From Neonectria sp. B-13 (lineage: Eukaryota > Ascomycota > Sordariomycetes > Hypocreales > Nectriaceae): a stretch of DNA of 64,000 nucleotides. Location: NCBI GenBank assembly GCA_002682825.1, contig NOKP01000013.1:560745-624744 (forward strand), read 5' to 3'. Under the pieces are notes generated by a model. That model saw nothing but the letters and a program-made list of their open reading frames with translations. It had not been told where the DNA came from and ran no database searches. The position numbers and the translations under genes were made by a program. The stretch's first letter is position 1. Every line of letters begins with the position of its first letter. Positions 31,812 through 42,465 of this stretch are shown here, piece after piece.

Positions 31812-33982
31812 ATGAAACGCTATCGGCCCAACGATCCAGCTTGGGATGTATTCTTTACGACGAAGACCGCAGACGTACCATTGATCAAGCCACTCCGACA
31901 AAAGCTGGGCCATCCAAAACCTCCAAATCAGTGTGATGATCCTTTCTACAAGGCTCTCCGAGAATATAACCACAACTTCATATCCTCCTCCACCCACCTC
32001 CAGGGCCCAGACCTTACCCAATGGGTTGCTCTGTCTCATCGCAATACTATGCTGGAGATGTCACATACCTTTCTTGAGCAAGGCGGTGGAGCGCGTTTCT
32101 GGCCTGACCGCAATGCATCCTCATGCTCGCCTATGCTTCAGTACTCTGTAGATTCTGACGAGTGAGCTCCTTCCATCCTGCCTTTCTACCCTTGGTCTCT
32201 CTAACGTGTATTTCATTACAGGATAAAGAAACTTCTCATACAACTCTTCTGGAGAATCAGCAAGATGCCAAGACCCGGTCCTCGCCCACCACATCCTCAG
32301 AGAACTCACAATACCTCGAACCAACCTGCAGCCAGGTCTCGTCCACAGGGCGCCTCCAGAGCCAACCAGGAGAACAATGTCGATATCAGTCACCTGAGAG
32401 GCCTCAGCCCCGAAGACCCCATTGATGTTGATGATGAGCAGCCGTCCCATGTTCATGTCCTTGTCAATTCTCATTCGTTCGTTCAATATCCTCCAAGGTC
32501 GTGTCATGGACACTCAATAACTAGTCTTAGGGCCGAATTCCCGGTGTCTGCCAACCCTCCCCAGTACACATCTGACGTACTCGGCCTACTCGGCGACGGA
32601 ACGATCGACGATCTACACATGGATGCAAATGGAGGACCCAGCACGCCACGAGCAAGTCTGCCGAGACTGCCCGTGGCTCCTGTAGCACCCATGGAAGCCG
32701 ACCCATACAGCGTCCCTTCCAGTCCACGCAACCCTACCCCTTCTACACAGGTTAGTCTACCCACGGCCATGTTGTATATATTCGGACCGATACTAACAAG
32801 TCACAGAGTCGTGCGAAAGGAAAACAACGTGCTACTCAAGCTGAACTAGACCTGGACCGAGAGAGTCGTGGAGAGAAACGTACATGGCAGCAACAGCAGC
32901 ACAGCACTTCGGGGTCCAGTGGGCGCCCTGCCGATAACGCTGAGGACGACCCGTTTGCTAATCACACCTTTGGTACAAGGTTCTCTCCGAGGAAGCGGAC
33001 ACAGAGAAGCGAACCAGGTTACCTCGGCTATGGGAATAAATACCTTCTCGCCACAAGATCGCCATCCCCTCCAATCTCTCAACCCGATGAGCCTGGGCCT
33101 TCGCGGGGAACTCAAAGGTTCTACCTTCCGACTCCTCCTGCCCCAAGACAGGGTACCGTCGACACGGTTGGGAGACAAGCTGGAGATGTGCTCCACGGAG
33201 GTCACGAAGCCCTGGAGGCTCCAGAAACTCCAGAAGCTCCAGAAGTGCGGAACCCCACCACTCTGCCGGCTTCGCCAGAGGCTGAACCGCTGCCGCAGTG
33301 TGGGCTGACGCCGGAGTATGAGGCCGATCGAGCACAGCAGCCAGTGCCAGAGCGACGGTCTTCACCGGAATCAGAGATCAACCGTGACAACGACTCGCTA
33401 TACGATCTTGGTACTGCCCCTGACGATGCATTTGAGAATGCACTACCAGAGCGAGAGCCAGCACCGGAACCAGAGTCCAACCCTGGCCCTGAGTCGCATC
33501 ATGATCTGGATCCTGTTTTTGATGACTTCCATGAGAATGCTCCTGGAAATGCCCCTTGGAACGTTTTTGGAAGTTCCCCTGAGCATGCAGCGGAGCATAA
33601 TATCGAGCATGATGCCAACCATCAACCCTCGATACAAGAAGAGGGACCACTTCCCCCTACCTCGGTCATCTACAGCATGAGGCGGACTCCGTGGGATGTG
33701 AACAGAAGATGGGATCCCGGTTTTGATATCTTGCAAACCCGGCTGCAAAAAGTGGTTCACCATCTGCAGCTTCGTGGCGACTTCTCAACTCTCGCGTTTG
33801 TCTTATACACTCCCCCGGAATCCAGACTTGGGAGATTTGCGGAGAATGTTCATCTCCAAAACGAGAAAGCTTTCAAGGATGCCCAAGGCCGTTTCCACCA
33901 ATTTATCAAAGTTGCTCAACTGGAGGCTAGTGCAGCAGGCAATAGCACAGTAAGGTGTGAGATAACTATTGAGCCATTCTAG
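31812..33982 (+). CDS. Accessory paralogue B: unrecognised protein related to paralogue A
   Basis: Three exons (31812-32161, 32222-32750, 32807-33982) give 684 residues. The N-terminal domain (1-130) matches paralogue A: FYKALREY, MLEMSHTFLEQ, RFWPDRN, MLQYS, then IKKLLIQLFWR directly after an intron in the same place and phase (2). A second intron (phase 0, after a Gln) also matches. The middle is Pro/Glu/Ser-rich and acidic. The C-terminal domain (about 580-684; TSVIYSM, FVLYTPPES, HLQNEKAF, RCEITIEPF) parallels that of A. A further 54-nt intron at 32477-32530, at the place of A's intron 2, is possible but has a weak GTTCGT donor and can be read through. The stop at 33980 is followed by 67 more open codons in frame (see findings). 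Function unknown; no signal peptide or membrane span. Confidence 0.75.
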
Positions 33983-35146
33983 GTTGAAGAAGGTGACATT
34001 GAAGATGTCACACTCTTGAGATTTGTCATGCATTTCCTTAACAGTACTAAAAGTAAGAGCAATTTCAGGTGGACATGGACTATTGAGGTATATGCACCAG
34101 GTGGGTCATCTTGTTTTAATGAGATAAAGAATATGTATGCAAGGAATGATATAAAGGTTTCTTTTTTTTCTTTTCTTTCCTATTAAAAACGTTTATAGTT
34201 ATTTATGGCTTGGTAAAATGTATAGTTTATTTAAAAGATTTAATTTTCTTTATAATATTATTTTACTATAAATTGTACTTAAGTGAAAATAAGTTTTAAA
34301 TAATAATATAAACTATCTAATAAAGCTTTAATCTCTCTGAGTTGGATATTACATTTAACAACCCTTTGAAAGCATAAGCTTAGTCAGTGTTAGAAGGCGT
34401 AAAAGTAAAGCTTTATACGCATAAATTCGCAATGTCAATTAGCATACCCTAGAGCAACAAGTACTAACGGAGGAACTGTAGATTTTACAATGATAAAACA
34501 GAGGACTAAAGCGTTAATGAGTGACAATATTGGTATCCACTCATTGGACGGTTGGAATTTAATTGAATTCGCGCATGTTTAAGATTTGTACCGTCTGGCG
34601 TCAGCATTATTTGTTCCATGCATAGTCACGGAATATATGTGTACATTGCCAGATGAGTGGCAAAACGGAAACAAAGGTCACGAAGGACATCTCATCAGCG
34701 CAGTCCCTGGTTTTCGATGGCCTATTATGGTCCTGGACAGTTCTTGTGTTTCAGTGACGTGCGTGTGGCTAATAATGCCTGAATATCACATCGAGCCTAC
34801 ACAAAGTTGAGTACGCTGCCAAAGATTGACACATACCGGACGTCAGGCGGCCAAACCCTCAATTACAACTAGTGTCAAGGCCAAGCTTGGATGTTCGCAG
34901 GGACTCCTCTCACCTTTGGCCAAAACACTTCGAATTTGTGACTTAATAGTACTTTGTACAAGTCGTGATATTTCATCCATGACAAAAAACCAAGCCTCGG
35001 CCCTTCCATAGAGTAAGCAAGACACAGCAGATATGCTTGACAAGGATATTCATAAATTGATCGTAATACAAAGCGCCGTCCATTCAAGTATAAATGATGC
35101 GCCCAAGACTCTAGCAAAACACCAGAGAAACATCCCGAGAAAACAT
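33983..35146. other. 3' flank of paralogue B, partly AT-rich
   Basis: 33983-34186 continues the reading frame of paralogue B after its TAG. 34187-34340 is AT-rich and RIP-like. The rest has no supported gene; the short frames at 34586-35117 are overlapping and featureless. Confidence 0.5.
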
Positions 35147-35770
35147 CTACGCAGCAAACATGCTACATAATTCCCAATCGCCGCTTGCAACCTGTCTCCA
35201 GGAGCTCGACACAGTCGCTTCGACGGTTTCCATGCCGAACTTCCCTTTTCCCTTTCCGATCTGCCGGAACAAGGTAATTTGGTAAGCCAGGGCGACGGCC
35301 ATCAAGTCGATTTCGACAACCTGGGGATCGTGGATTTTGTACGCCATCCACTTGTTGCAGTGCTTGAGCTCGTCCTCGAGAGGCGGGTCTGACTCCTTGG
35401 ACCGTGGTTCAGGGTCATCGAAGAGGAAGCGGTTCGAGATGATGGCGTCCTTGCCCAAGTACATCAGAGCGCTCTTGGGCTTGTCGCAGAGGGCGCGCCA
35501 TAGCAGCGTTTCCATCTCCTTGGCGGCAGCGTGGTTGCGGCCTTTGATGGTGTTAAGGGCTGGCTCATCGTCATCGTCGGATTCGTCGGAGTCGTGTTTC
35601 GGTGCATTCTTCCTGGTGAAGAAGTCGGATCTCAGTCCAGGCGTCAGAGTGCTCTGATCGCGACTGGCGACTTGCATGTCGTCGTCGCTGTCCTCTTTGC
35701 TAAACTTGCTGTTCTTGCTGTTGAGGCCGTGTGGGGACGGGTCGGTGGTAAGTCCGAGCACAGTAGGCAT
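35147..35770 (-). CDS. Hypothetical acidic protein
   Basis: A single-exon, ATG-started gene of 207 residues. I do not recognise it. The first 85 residues are Ser/Asp/Glu-rich and disordered, with two acidic patches (EDSDDDM and DESDDDDE). The C-terminal 120 residues look folded and mostly helical (AAAKEMETLLWRALCDKPKSAL, HCNKWMAYKIHDPQ, IDLMAVALAYQITLFRQIG). No signal peptide, membrane span or catalytic motif is visible. The nearest neighbours are the accessory paralogue pair on one side and ROK1 on the other, so it lies at the edge of the accessory segment. Consistent codon use over 200 codons without overlap of a better frame supports it being real. Confidence 0.6.
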   Translation of the reverse strand: MPTVLGLTTDPSPHGLNSKNSKFSKEDSDDDMQVASRDQSTLTPGLRSDFFTRKNAPKHDSDESDDDDEPALNTIKGRNHAAAKEMETLLWRALCDKPKSALMYLGKDAIISNRFLFDDPEPRSKESDPPLEDELKHCNKWMAYKIHDPQVVEIDLMAVALAYQITLFRQIGKGKGKFGMETVEATVSSSWRQVASGDWELCSMFAA

Positions 35771-36542
35771 GGTGTCGGTATTGAATGAGGCACTTATTGT
35801 GTGGTGGTGAAGAGTGTAGTTGGCGATAATCGGGGTGGCAGAGTGATTTCAAGGACGTCAACATGGGAAAGAAGAGAGCTGGATTTGTATGGAATATAAC
35901 ATGGCAACCGAGCCCTAAGGACGGGTCTCATACGTAAGTAATCATGCCCAGTCCATGATGTTCTTGCGCAGAAATCCTGCTTGCTGGATATCTAGGACGG
36001 TGAGTGACGTCAGTCCGGGTTGCACTCCAGTTCATGTGGGAGACAGATGACGACGATCGACAGCGATCGATCAGGACCCTACGACACATCGTCTTGATGC
36101 GCCAGGACCATGATTGGCCAGAATAGCCAATGACTTCAGTATTGCAGTCGTTCCCTGTAAATGCTAGCAAATGCAATCCTGCAACGGTGTCAACGGTCTC
36201 AAGCCACGATTCGATGGTGTTTTCGGGACTGTCTCAGTGTCTCCGGTAGCCTGGTGATGGTCCATTTTAGTGCCTGTCCTTGCTACGCGAATATCCAGCC
36301 CAGTGCACTTGTCCGCTGGCTGGTCCGCTATCAGCTAGCGGGAACTCCCCCTCCACACCCCACTACCCGCAGTCGCACACGTTACACGCTGTAGAGCCCT
36401 CCGGGCAGGTGCAGGGTCTCCACCGAAACTTTTGTCCCAGACAGAGACTTTGGAACTTTTTTTTCCACATCACGTACTTCATCTATTGTGTTTGCTCCCA
36501 CGACGCCGGCTCTCAACCACTCCAATCAACGCGGCGATCGCA
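35771..36542. promoter_or_regulatory. Divergent promoters of the hypothetical gene and ROK1
   Basis: 772 bp lie between two divergent starts. The ROK1 frame is open upstream to 36432 without a good ATG. No TATA box was found. Small frames here are not supported. Confidence 0.4.
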
Positions 36543-38621
36543 ATGGATATCCTCAAAATCCTCTCGAGAGGGACTAAAAAGACCGGAAAGGGCAACCAGA
36601 CCGGCAACGGTGCCGTCACAAAGCTGCCCTCGGCCGGAACAACCACGAACCCTCAGCTTTTCCACGACGAAGTCCGTGGCCAGAAGAGAAAGCGGACCCG
36701 CGATGAACCCAAGGCCCAGGCTCCCGTCGAATTGCCTGAGGTCGACTTCTTTGCCCCAAAGCCTGAAAGCAATCCCAAGGCTCTCCCCGAGTCTGAAAAG
36801 GTCGAGCGAGCCCCGAGTCCGGTCCGAGCCGTCTCCCAGCCGCTGAGCGAGGACGAGTGCCGCCAGCTCCTGCGGTCGCACCGCCTCAAGATCACTCTCT
36901 TGTCGAAACCCGAGGACCAATCGAGGGTGAAGAAGTTGAAGAAGAAGAAGAAACAGGCCGCGGTGGAAGTGAAAAAGGATGCCAAGAAGCAGTTGTTCCC
37001 CCAGCCGCTGAACTCGTTTGGCGAGCTGCGCCGTGCCTATGGCATTTCGCGCCAGGTAGCCGAGAATCTTGCCATTCAGAGCTACCGCATGCCGACCGAG
37101 GTCCAGATGGGTAGCTTGCCGCTGCTTCTGGATCCCGCAGTGGCACTGAAGGATGAGGAAGGCTTGGACGGTGGAGTCGACTTCCTCGCTGTTGCGCCGA
37201 CGGGAAGTGGCAAGACCATCAGCTTCCTCATTCCTGCCATCAACAACATCATGCGCCGACGTGGGGGTGAGGACCTACATGAGAACCACGAGCTCGAGGC
37301 CATTGTTGTGGCACCCACTCGGGAGCTGGTGTACCAGATTGCCAACGAGGGCAAAAAGCTTGTCGAAGGGACGGGTCTCAGGGTTGTCGCTATGAAGAAG
37401 GGCATGTCTCTGTCGGCGGAACAGCAAGAGCTGGCCGAGAACAACTCTGAGGACGAAAACGACGAGGCTTCTGAGTCTGAAGATGAGAAGGAAGTTGAAA
37501 AGAAGCCGAAGCCTCTCGCTAGGCCTGATGTTCTCGTCACGACGCCTCTATTATTGCTCAATTTCCTCACTTCTGGACCAGCAGGGACCCACAAAGTCCT
37601 GCCGACGATCCGCGATCTGATCCTTGATGAGGCGGATGTTTTGCTTGACCCCCTCTTCCGGGAACAGATGTTGGGTGTCTGGGCAGCATGCACGAGCTCT
37701 GACTTGCGGGTTTCTTTCTGGTCAGCAACCATGGGATCCAACATTGAGACACTGGTCACAGAGAAGCTGGCTTCGCGAGCTAAGTTGCTAGACCTCACAC
37801 CGAAGCCTTTGATCCGCTTGGTTGTCGGTCTCAAGGACACTGCAGTGCCAAACATCACTCACCAACTCACTTATACGGCAACGGAGCAGGGCAAGCTCCT
37901 TGCACTGCGTCAGTTGTTGCATCCGACATCGAGCATCGACTCAGCGGCACCATTGAGACCCCCCTTCCTCGTCTTCACGCAAACCATTGATCGAGCAACT
38001 GCTCTCCATGAGGAACTCAAGTATGATATCCCTTTGGAGGCTGGCGGGTCTACGAGGATCGCGGCCCTCCATAGCGGTCTGGCCGACCAGGACCGCGCGA
38101 TGATCATGCGCAAGTTCCGCGCTGGAGAAATCTGGGTACTGATCACGACGGACGTGCTGGCCCGTGGCGTGGACTTTGCCGGCGTCAACGGTGTGGTGAA
38201 CTACGATGTACCTGGCTCCAGTGCCGGCTACGTACACCGTGTTGGACGAACAGGTCGCGCTGGCCGTGAGGGCGGCATTGCGGTGACTTTTTACACAAAG
38301 GAGGATATTCCCTTCGTCAAGACGGTCGCCAACGTCATTGCCGCGAGCGAGAGGCAAGCCGGCAAGACGGGCGACAACACAAGTGTACAGAAGTGGCTTT
38401 TGGACGCGCTGCCCAACGTTGCGAAGGCGGACAGGAAGAAACTCAAGGAGCGTGGAGTGGAAGTCCGCCGCAGCGGTAACAAATCCAAGATCACGACACA
38501 GAGCGGCTTCGAGAGACGCAGGGAGAACAACCGTCGGGGAGCTATTGAAGGCAGCAAGAAAAGGAAGACGGAGCAGAATGACGGCGGTAGTGGTGACGAG
38601 GAGTGGACTGGGTTCGACTGA
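36543..38621 (+). CDS. ROK1: ROK1-type DEAD-box RNA helicase (DDX52 homologue)
   Basis: A single-exon gene of 692 residues. The N-terminus (1-150) is basic and disordered with a Lys run (KKLKKKKK). The helicase core follows: a Q-motif region at about 180-190, Walker A APTGSGKT at 218-225, PTREL at 258-262, DEAD at 362-365, SAT at 394-396, and C-terminal motifs VFTQT, TTDVLARGVD and HRVGRTGRAGR. An acidic insert (about 300-322) lies between motifs Ia and II. The C-terminal tail is basic (KSKITTQSGFERRR). The layout and the LDEADVLLD motif match Rok1/DDX52, a nucleolar helicase needed for 18S rRNA processing and small-subunit assembly. The ATG at 36543 is in good context and begins the conserved MDILKILSRG; the frame continues upstream to 36432 without a better start. 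Confidence 0.92.
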   Translation: MDILKILSRGTKKTGKGNQTGNGAVTKLPSAGTTTNPQLFHDEVRGQKRKRTRDEPKAQAPVELPEVDFFAPKPESNPKALPESEKVERAPSPVRAVSQPLSEDECRQLLRSHRLKITLLSKPEDQSRVKKLKKKKKQAAVEVKKDAKKQLFPQPLNSFGELRRAYGISRQVAENLAIQSYRMPTEVQMGSLPLLLDPAVALKDEEGLDGGVDFLAVAPTGSGKTISFLIPAINNIMRRRGGEDLHENHELEAIVVAPTRELVYQIANEGKKLVEGTGLRVVAMKKGMSLSAEQQELAENNSEDENDEASESEDEKEVEKKPKPLARPDVLVTTPLLLLNFLTSGPAGTHKVLPTIRDLILDEADVLLDPLFREQMLGVWAACTSSDLRVSFWSATMGSNIETLVTEKLASRAKLLDLTPKPLIRLVVGLKDTAVPNITHQLTYTATEQGKLLALRQLLHPTSSIDSAAPLRPPFLVFTQTIDRATALHEELKYDIPLEAGGSTRIAALHSGLADQDRAMIMRKFRAGEIWVLITTDVLARGVDFAGVNGVVNYDVPGSSAGYVHRVGRTGRAGREGGIAVTFYTKEDIPFVKTVANVIAASERQAGKTGDNTSVQKWLLDALPNVAKADRKKLKERGVEVRRSGNKSKITTQSGFERRRENNRRGAIEGSKKRKTEQNDGGSGDEEWTGFD

Positions 38622-38860
38622 GACGCAAAATACGGAGTACTCGAGGAAAGAAAAGCCAAGAGTCGAGATGGATAGCACGAACGACGGACCGTCGCCATTC
38701 GTCAGAGGTGGAGGAATAGACGAGAAGCCATCTATTCACTCCTAGTCTAGGGACATATCACACTCTCGCCTAGTCGAGAATCGAAAGCCTTTCCCCCATC
38801 GCTGCGCACCTATAAATGAAACCTGATTCGCAACTTGGCAAATCCAATCTCATATGTAAC

Positions 38861-39127
38861 TTACATTGGTAGACGCGTCCCAAACAGGTACGTGAGGTCT
38901 TGGATGACAGTATCTAGGACAATTTGAGGTATTTCCAGTGGTTGGCAGGGGAAATTGCTGCTCATCACAACTTGTTCATGCTCTCGCTTCAATGAGCTTG
39001 TTGTCCTAGTCGGCCGCTCAGCAAATAAGCTCTCGTCTTGGCTTTCTTGGCTTTCTTGGACGTTTCTTGGCCGACCCCACTGACCCCTGCTCATTTCATC
39101 TTGGGAGCAAATCACATCATTCATCAT
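38861..39127 (-). CDS. Possible small gene, 88 codons
   Basis: The frame starts with ATG ATG and encodes 88 residues. The N-terminal half is polar (Gln/Glu/Ser-rich); the C-terminal third has an amphipathic helix-like stretch (IPQIVLDTVIQDLTYLF). There is no signal peptide or known motif. It could be chance, and no intron evidence is available. Confidence 0.2.
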   Translation of the reverse strand: MMNDVICSQDEMSRGQWGRPRNVQESQESQDESLFAERPTRTTSSLKREHEQVVMSSNFPCQPLEIPQIVLDTVIQDLTYLFGTRLPM

Positions 39128-40475
39128 GCTCTTATCGTTTCGTCAATCGCTCGAGTTTACGCCGTAGAGAGGAACAATGAGAACTTGGATGGTAAGCAAA
39201 TGATTTACTGGGGTTTTCGAGTTAGCAGCATGTGGAAGAAAGAGAGAGAGAGATTGAGAGCGAGAGAGGTCTGATCAGCGTCAACGACCTTTTTACTACT
39301 GAACGAACACACATGGCACCCGGCCGGCCTCAACAAGAGCTTTGCCAAGAGAGGGCTAGCTGCGACCTTCCAGAAAGCCAGGTGTCGGCCCTTTCAGGGT
39401 CTGATCGGTCGGTGGCTGAGCACCCGGTGATGTCTTCTACGTGGTTCACTCTCAGTCGCCAAGTCTCACACTCTCACCACTCATCAAGGGAATTAGTTCG
39501 CTGCGGCTGTCAGCGGTGTCTCGGATATACAGGGTGCATCCTTCATCGGGTTGTGTGTGCGTCTTAGTCGTGATCCTTCGAAAAGGTCAGGCTTGAAAAC
39601 ACACCATCGTGCTATTGCCCTGTCCACCTCAAATTGGACAAAGAGTGAGGGAGAGCGACTCGGCGCTTAATCGCTAATAAGCCTCTTGGCCACAAACACC
39701 AAGGCCCGCCGTCGGCGGCGAGTAAAATAACTCTGCTGCGCCTCACGCTTCGCGACAGCGAGTGACCACCTACGCACGAGCACGATGCACTTGGGTTTAC
39801 CGCTTTGATCCTCATTTATTCAGCTTAGTCCGGATGGTGTCGTCTCCGCGTCTCCATCTCCATCTCCCCACCACACTCATCAATCCTCCCACTTCAAGGT
39901 TGCAGTCACTTGGTCCTCGCCATTGGCCGGTGCGTCCATTGTGACCTCCTGAAACATGGTAGTCTTACCGAACCCCCAGGATATCGTGACCCCTGGCCGG
40001 TCCTGTCCGCCAGGAACAAAGTCTGTGAGATCTGCCACTTATACCCTTCTCGGGCTGGGCCCGAAAAGCTTGGCAAACGCCGGCTCGACCACCCTCTCTT
40101 GGGCGCCTTTCCAGGGGGGAGGCCATTGCTGGCGAGTAGGATCATGGGCCGAGTATCTGCCCAGCCAGTTTGTGGGCGAGTTAATCTTATGGCGCTCTCG
40201 TCAAGAAGGGGTCGTTCCCCGGACTTCTCGCTTCCTCCCGGGAATTCTTTATTTCCATTCCTCTCGAGGCCCGGTACGATACATAGCTCGTCGCTCGTTA
40301 CGACTATTTGGTGAGAACAAGAGACTCACCTTACCAGACACTCCTTTGTTTGATTTGTTCTTTGAGATCGGCTGGATCGCCTCGTTCATTTCCATTGTCC
40401 TTTGGCTCGAGTATCCGAGACACAGCCCGACAAAGACGACCCTCAACCTCGTGTCTTCTCGTATCGGACACGAGT

Positions 40476-40483
40476 GATATAAG
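40476..40483 (+). promoter_or_regulatory. TATA-like element of the TOS1-like gene
   Basis: GATATAAG lies 55-62 bases before the ATG at 40538. It is a weak match, and the spacing would give a very short leader. Confidence 0.3.
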
Positions 40484-40537
40484 AACAGGTCCCACACTTT
40501 TGTGTGTTTGTATCTGGAAAGACTCAAACTCGACATC

Positions 40538-42090
40538 ATGAAGTATACAACTGCCATTGTCCTGGCCTCCACTGGCCTGGCCTCAGCCCTGACGCAGCAA
40601 TGCACTGGCACTGCTGCCGAAGAGGGCGGCAACTGGTTCTGCGGTGCCATCGAACAGATTCTCTACGAGGGCTTTTCGGGAAGCGGCACTTACAAGGCCG
40701 TCACCAACATGGGCGAGAATGGTCAGTGTGACTCTGAGGATATCCCTTACAGCGGCCCTCTTGCGCCCCTCGACGAGGATGTAAGTCGTCCACCACCTAA
40801 TGACTCCCGGCACACATGCTAAACTCCAGACTTCAGCTCTCCATCCACATCCGTGGCCCCATCAACTTCAAGGAGGTCGCCGTCTACAACCTCGCCTCGG
40901 AGAGCAAGCGTGATCTCGCTCCCTCCCCCCACGTCCACGCCCGGCGTCATGGCCACCAGCACTTCCACGAGAAGCGCAAGCACAAGCGTGCCGACTGGGT
41001 GACGGCCACTATTGACGGCAAGGTTGTCTCCTGGGAGAACAACTACCTTGTCCCGGCCACTGAAGTCGCTCCCGTCGACGCCGCTCCCACCGTGGCCGTC
41101 GACCAGGCCGTGGCTGACGAGCCCGCTGCCAAGGAGCCCGCGCCTACCAGCAAGGCGGCGGATGGCTCGAAGAAGTCTACCAAGTCCAAGAGCGAGTCCA
41201 AGACCAACTCCAAGAGCGAGAGCAAGCCCGCTGCTGGAGGCGACTGGGACCGTGTTGGTTACTACAACGCCGAGCAGCAGGTCGCCGACAACATCGTCTT
41301 CCTCGGAAACTACGGTGGTGAAGGGTCCGGAATATTCGATTCGTGAGTCGAACTGACGGCATGCGCAAGCATACCAACGAAGGATAGTCGCTGACTTGTG
41401 TTCACAGCGTCTGGGGAAACTCCCTGGCATATCTCAATGCCAAGGGCGATGGTGGCTCCGACTCTCCTAATATCCTCGCCGATGCCCTCATTCCCTCCAA
41501 CAAGGAGTTTGCCATCTTCAGCTCCGAGAAGTGCGATGAGAGCTGTGGCTACTCTCGTGCCTCCGACGTCGCCTACAGTACGTCCCTATTACCCCGTGAT
41601 CCATTCCGTCTCGTCTCGTGCACTAACAACCCTCCCCTGTACAGAGGGCTTCGCCGGCGCCAACAAGGTCTTCCTGTTCCACTTCAAGATGCCCCTCGAC
41701 GGCGACCGCAGCTTCAACGGCGACATGCCCGCAATCTGGGCCCTCAACGCCCGCATCCCGCGCACGATGCAATACGGCGATTGCAGCTGCTGGACGACGG
41801 GCTGCGGCGAGGCCGACATCTACGAGGTGCTGGCCTCGGGAGACACCAAGTGCAAGAGCACATTCCACCTCAAGAACGGCGCCGGCAGCTCCGACTACTT
41901 CGACCGTCCCGTCGACCGCTACATCAAGGTCGCCACCGTCTTTGACGAGAAGACGGCCAGCGTGGCCATCAAGCAGCTGCCCGACGATTTCGACTTCAGC
42001 GAGGGCCTCAGCGACGAGACGGTCCGCTCGTGGGTCTCGGGATTCGCGGAGGCTTCCAAGGGTAGCAGCTTGTTCCAGCTGGCGAGTTAA
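40538..42090 (+). CDS. TOS1-like secreted cell-wall protein (DUF2403-DUF2401)
   Basis: Four exons (40538-40780, 40837-41342, 41408-41577, 41645-42090) give 454 residues. Residues 1-18 are a signal peptide (MKYTTAIVLASTGLASALT). DUF2403-like residues about 20-120 contain NWFCGAIEQILYEGFSGSGTY and LSIHIRGPINFKEVAVYNL. A His/Arg/Lys-rich segment ending KHKR and a Lys/Ser-rich linker (KKSTKSKSESK) follow. The DUF2401 domain (about 230-440) has GYYNAEQQVADNIVFLGNYGG, FLFHFKMPLDGD, MPAIWALNARIP and a CSCWTTGCGEADIYEVL block, whose acidic residues resemble a GH16-like active site. Family members are wall-bound proteins related to yeast Tos1, thought to act on beta-glucan. There is no GPI signal. The dibasic KR suggests Kex2-type processing, which is inference. 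Confidence 0.9.
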
Positions 42091-42465
42091 GGGTCATGCC
42101 ATGAAAGTAAGGGGATATGAAAGGGAGATGAGGAATGCTGCATGTGTATATATAAGATTCTTACGTATGTCATCTCATACGGCTTTTGTTCGCTCTATAG
42201 TATAGAGTATTCGTCGATATTGAGTACCGAGCTTTTGCAGATTAACAGGGTCTCCACGAGAGCAATAAAAGTTGTCTTGCACCTAGAAACCGGCTAGATG
42301 GATAATTCGCCAAGATCATCATTACATAATTCATGCTTGGATTATCAATACAGTAATCTTTCTAGGGTATAGACACTCCTACAATACTATACAGGTCCTT
42401 GCCATCTTGCCATCATACATCGTCACCATAGTAGGTGCTTTGCTTCTTAGTCATATACGCCATCT
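42091..42465. other. Intergenic, convergent 3' ends
   Basis: AT-rich 3' flanks of the TOS1-like gene and of the lysyl-tRNA synthetase gene meet here. No gene or repeat was seen. Confidence 0.5.

Larger units (their letters stand above)
38622..40537. other. Intergenic, long promoter region of the TOS1-like gene
   Basis: 1.9 kb without a supported gene. An ATG-started minus-strand frame at 38861-39127 (88 codons, ending IQDLTYLFGTRLPM) is the most gene-like, but has no recognised features. A GA-rich tract lies at about 39240-39270. The region upstream of 40538 is long, as is common for regulated cell-wall genes. Confidence 0.45.

Noticed and set aside
33950..33982. 33-nt intron near the end of paralogue B (GTAAGG..CTAG) that would remove the TAG stop
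   Set aside because: It is in frame and has fair signals, but 33 nt is below the usual fungal minimum. Paralogue A aligns through the part that would be removed (TIxP). Kept only as an alternative behind the read-through finding.
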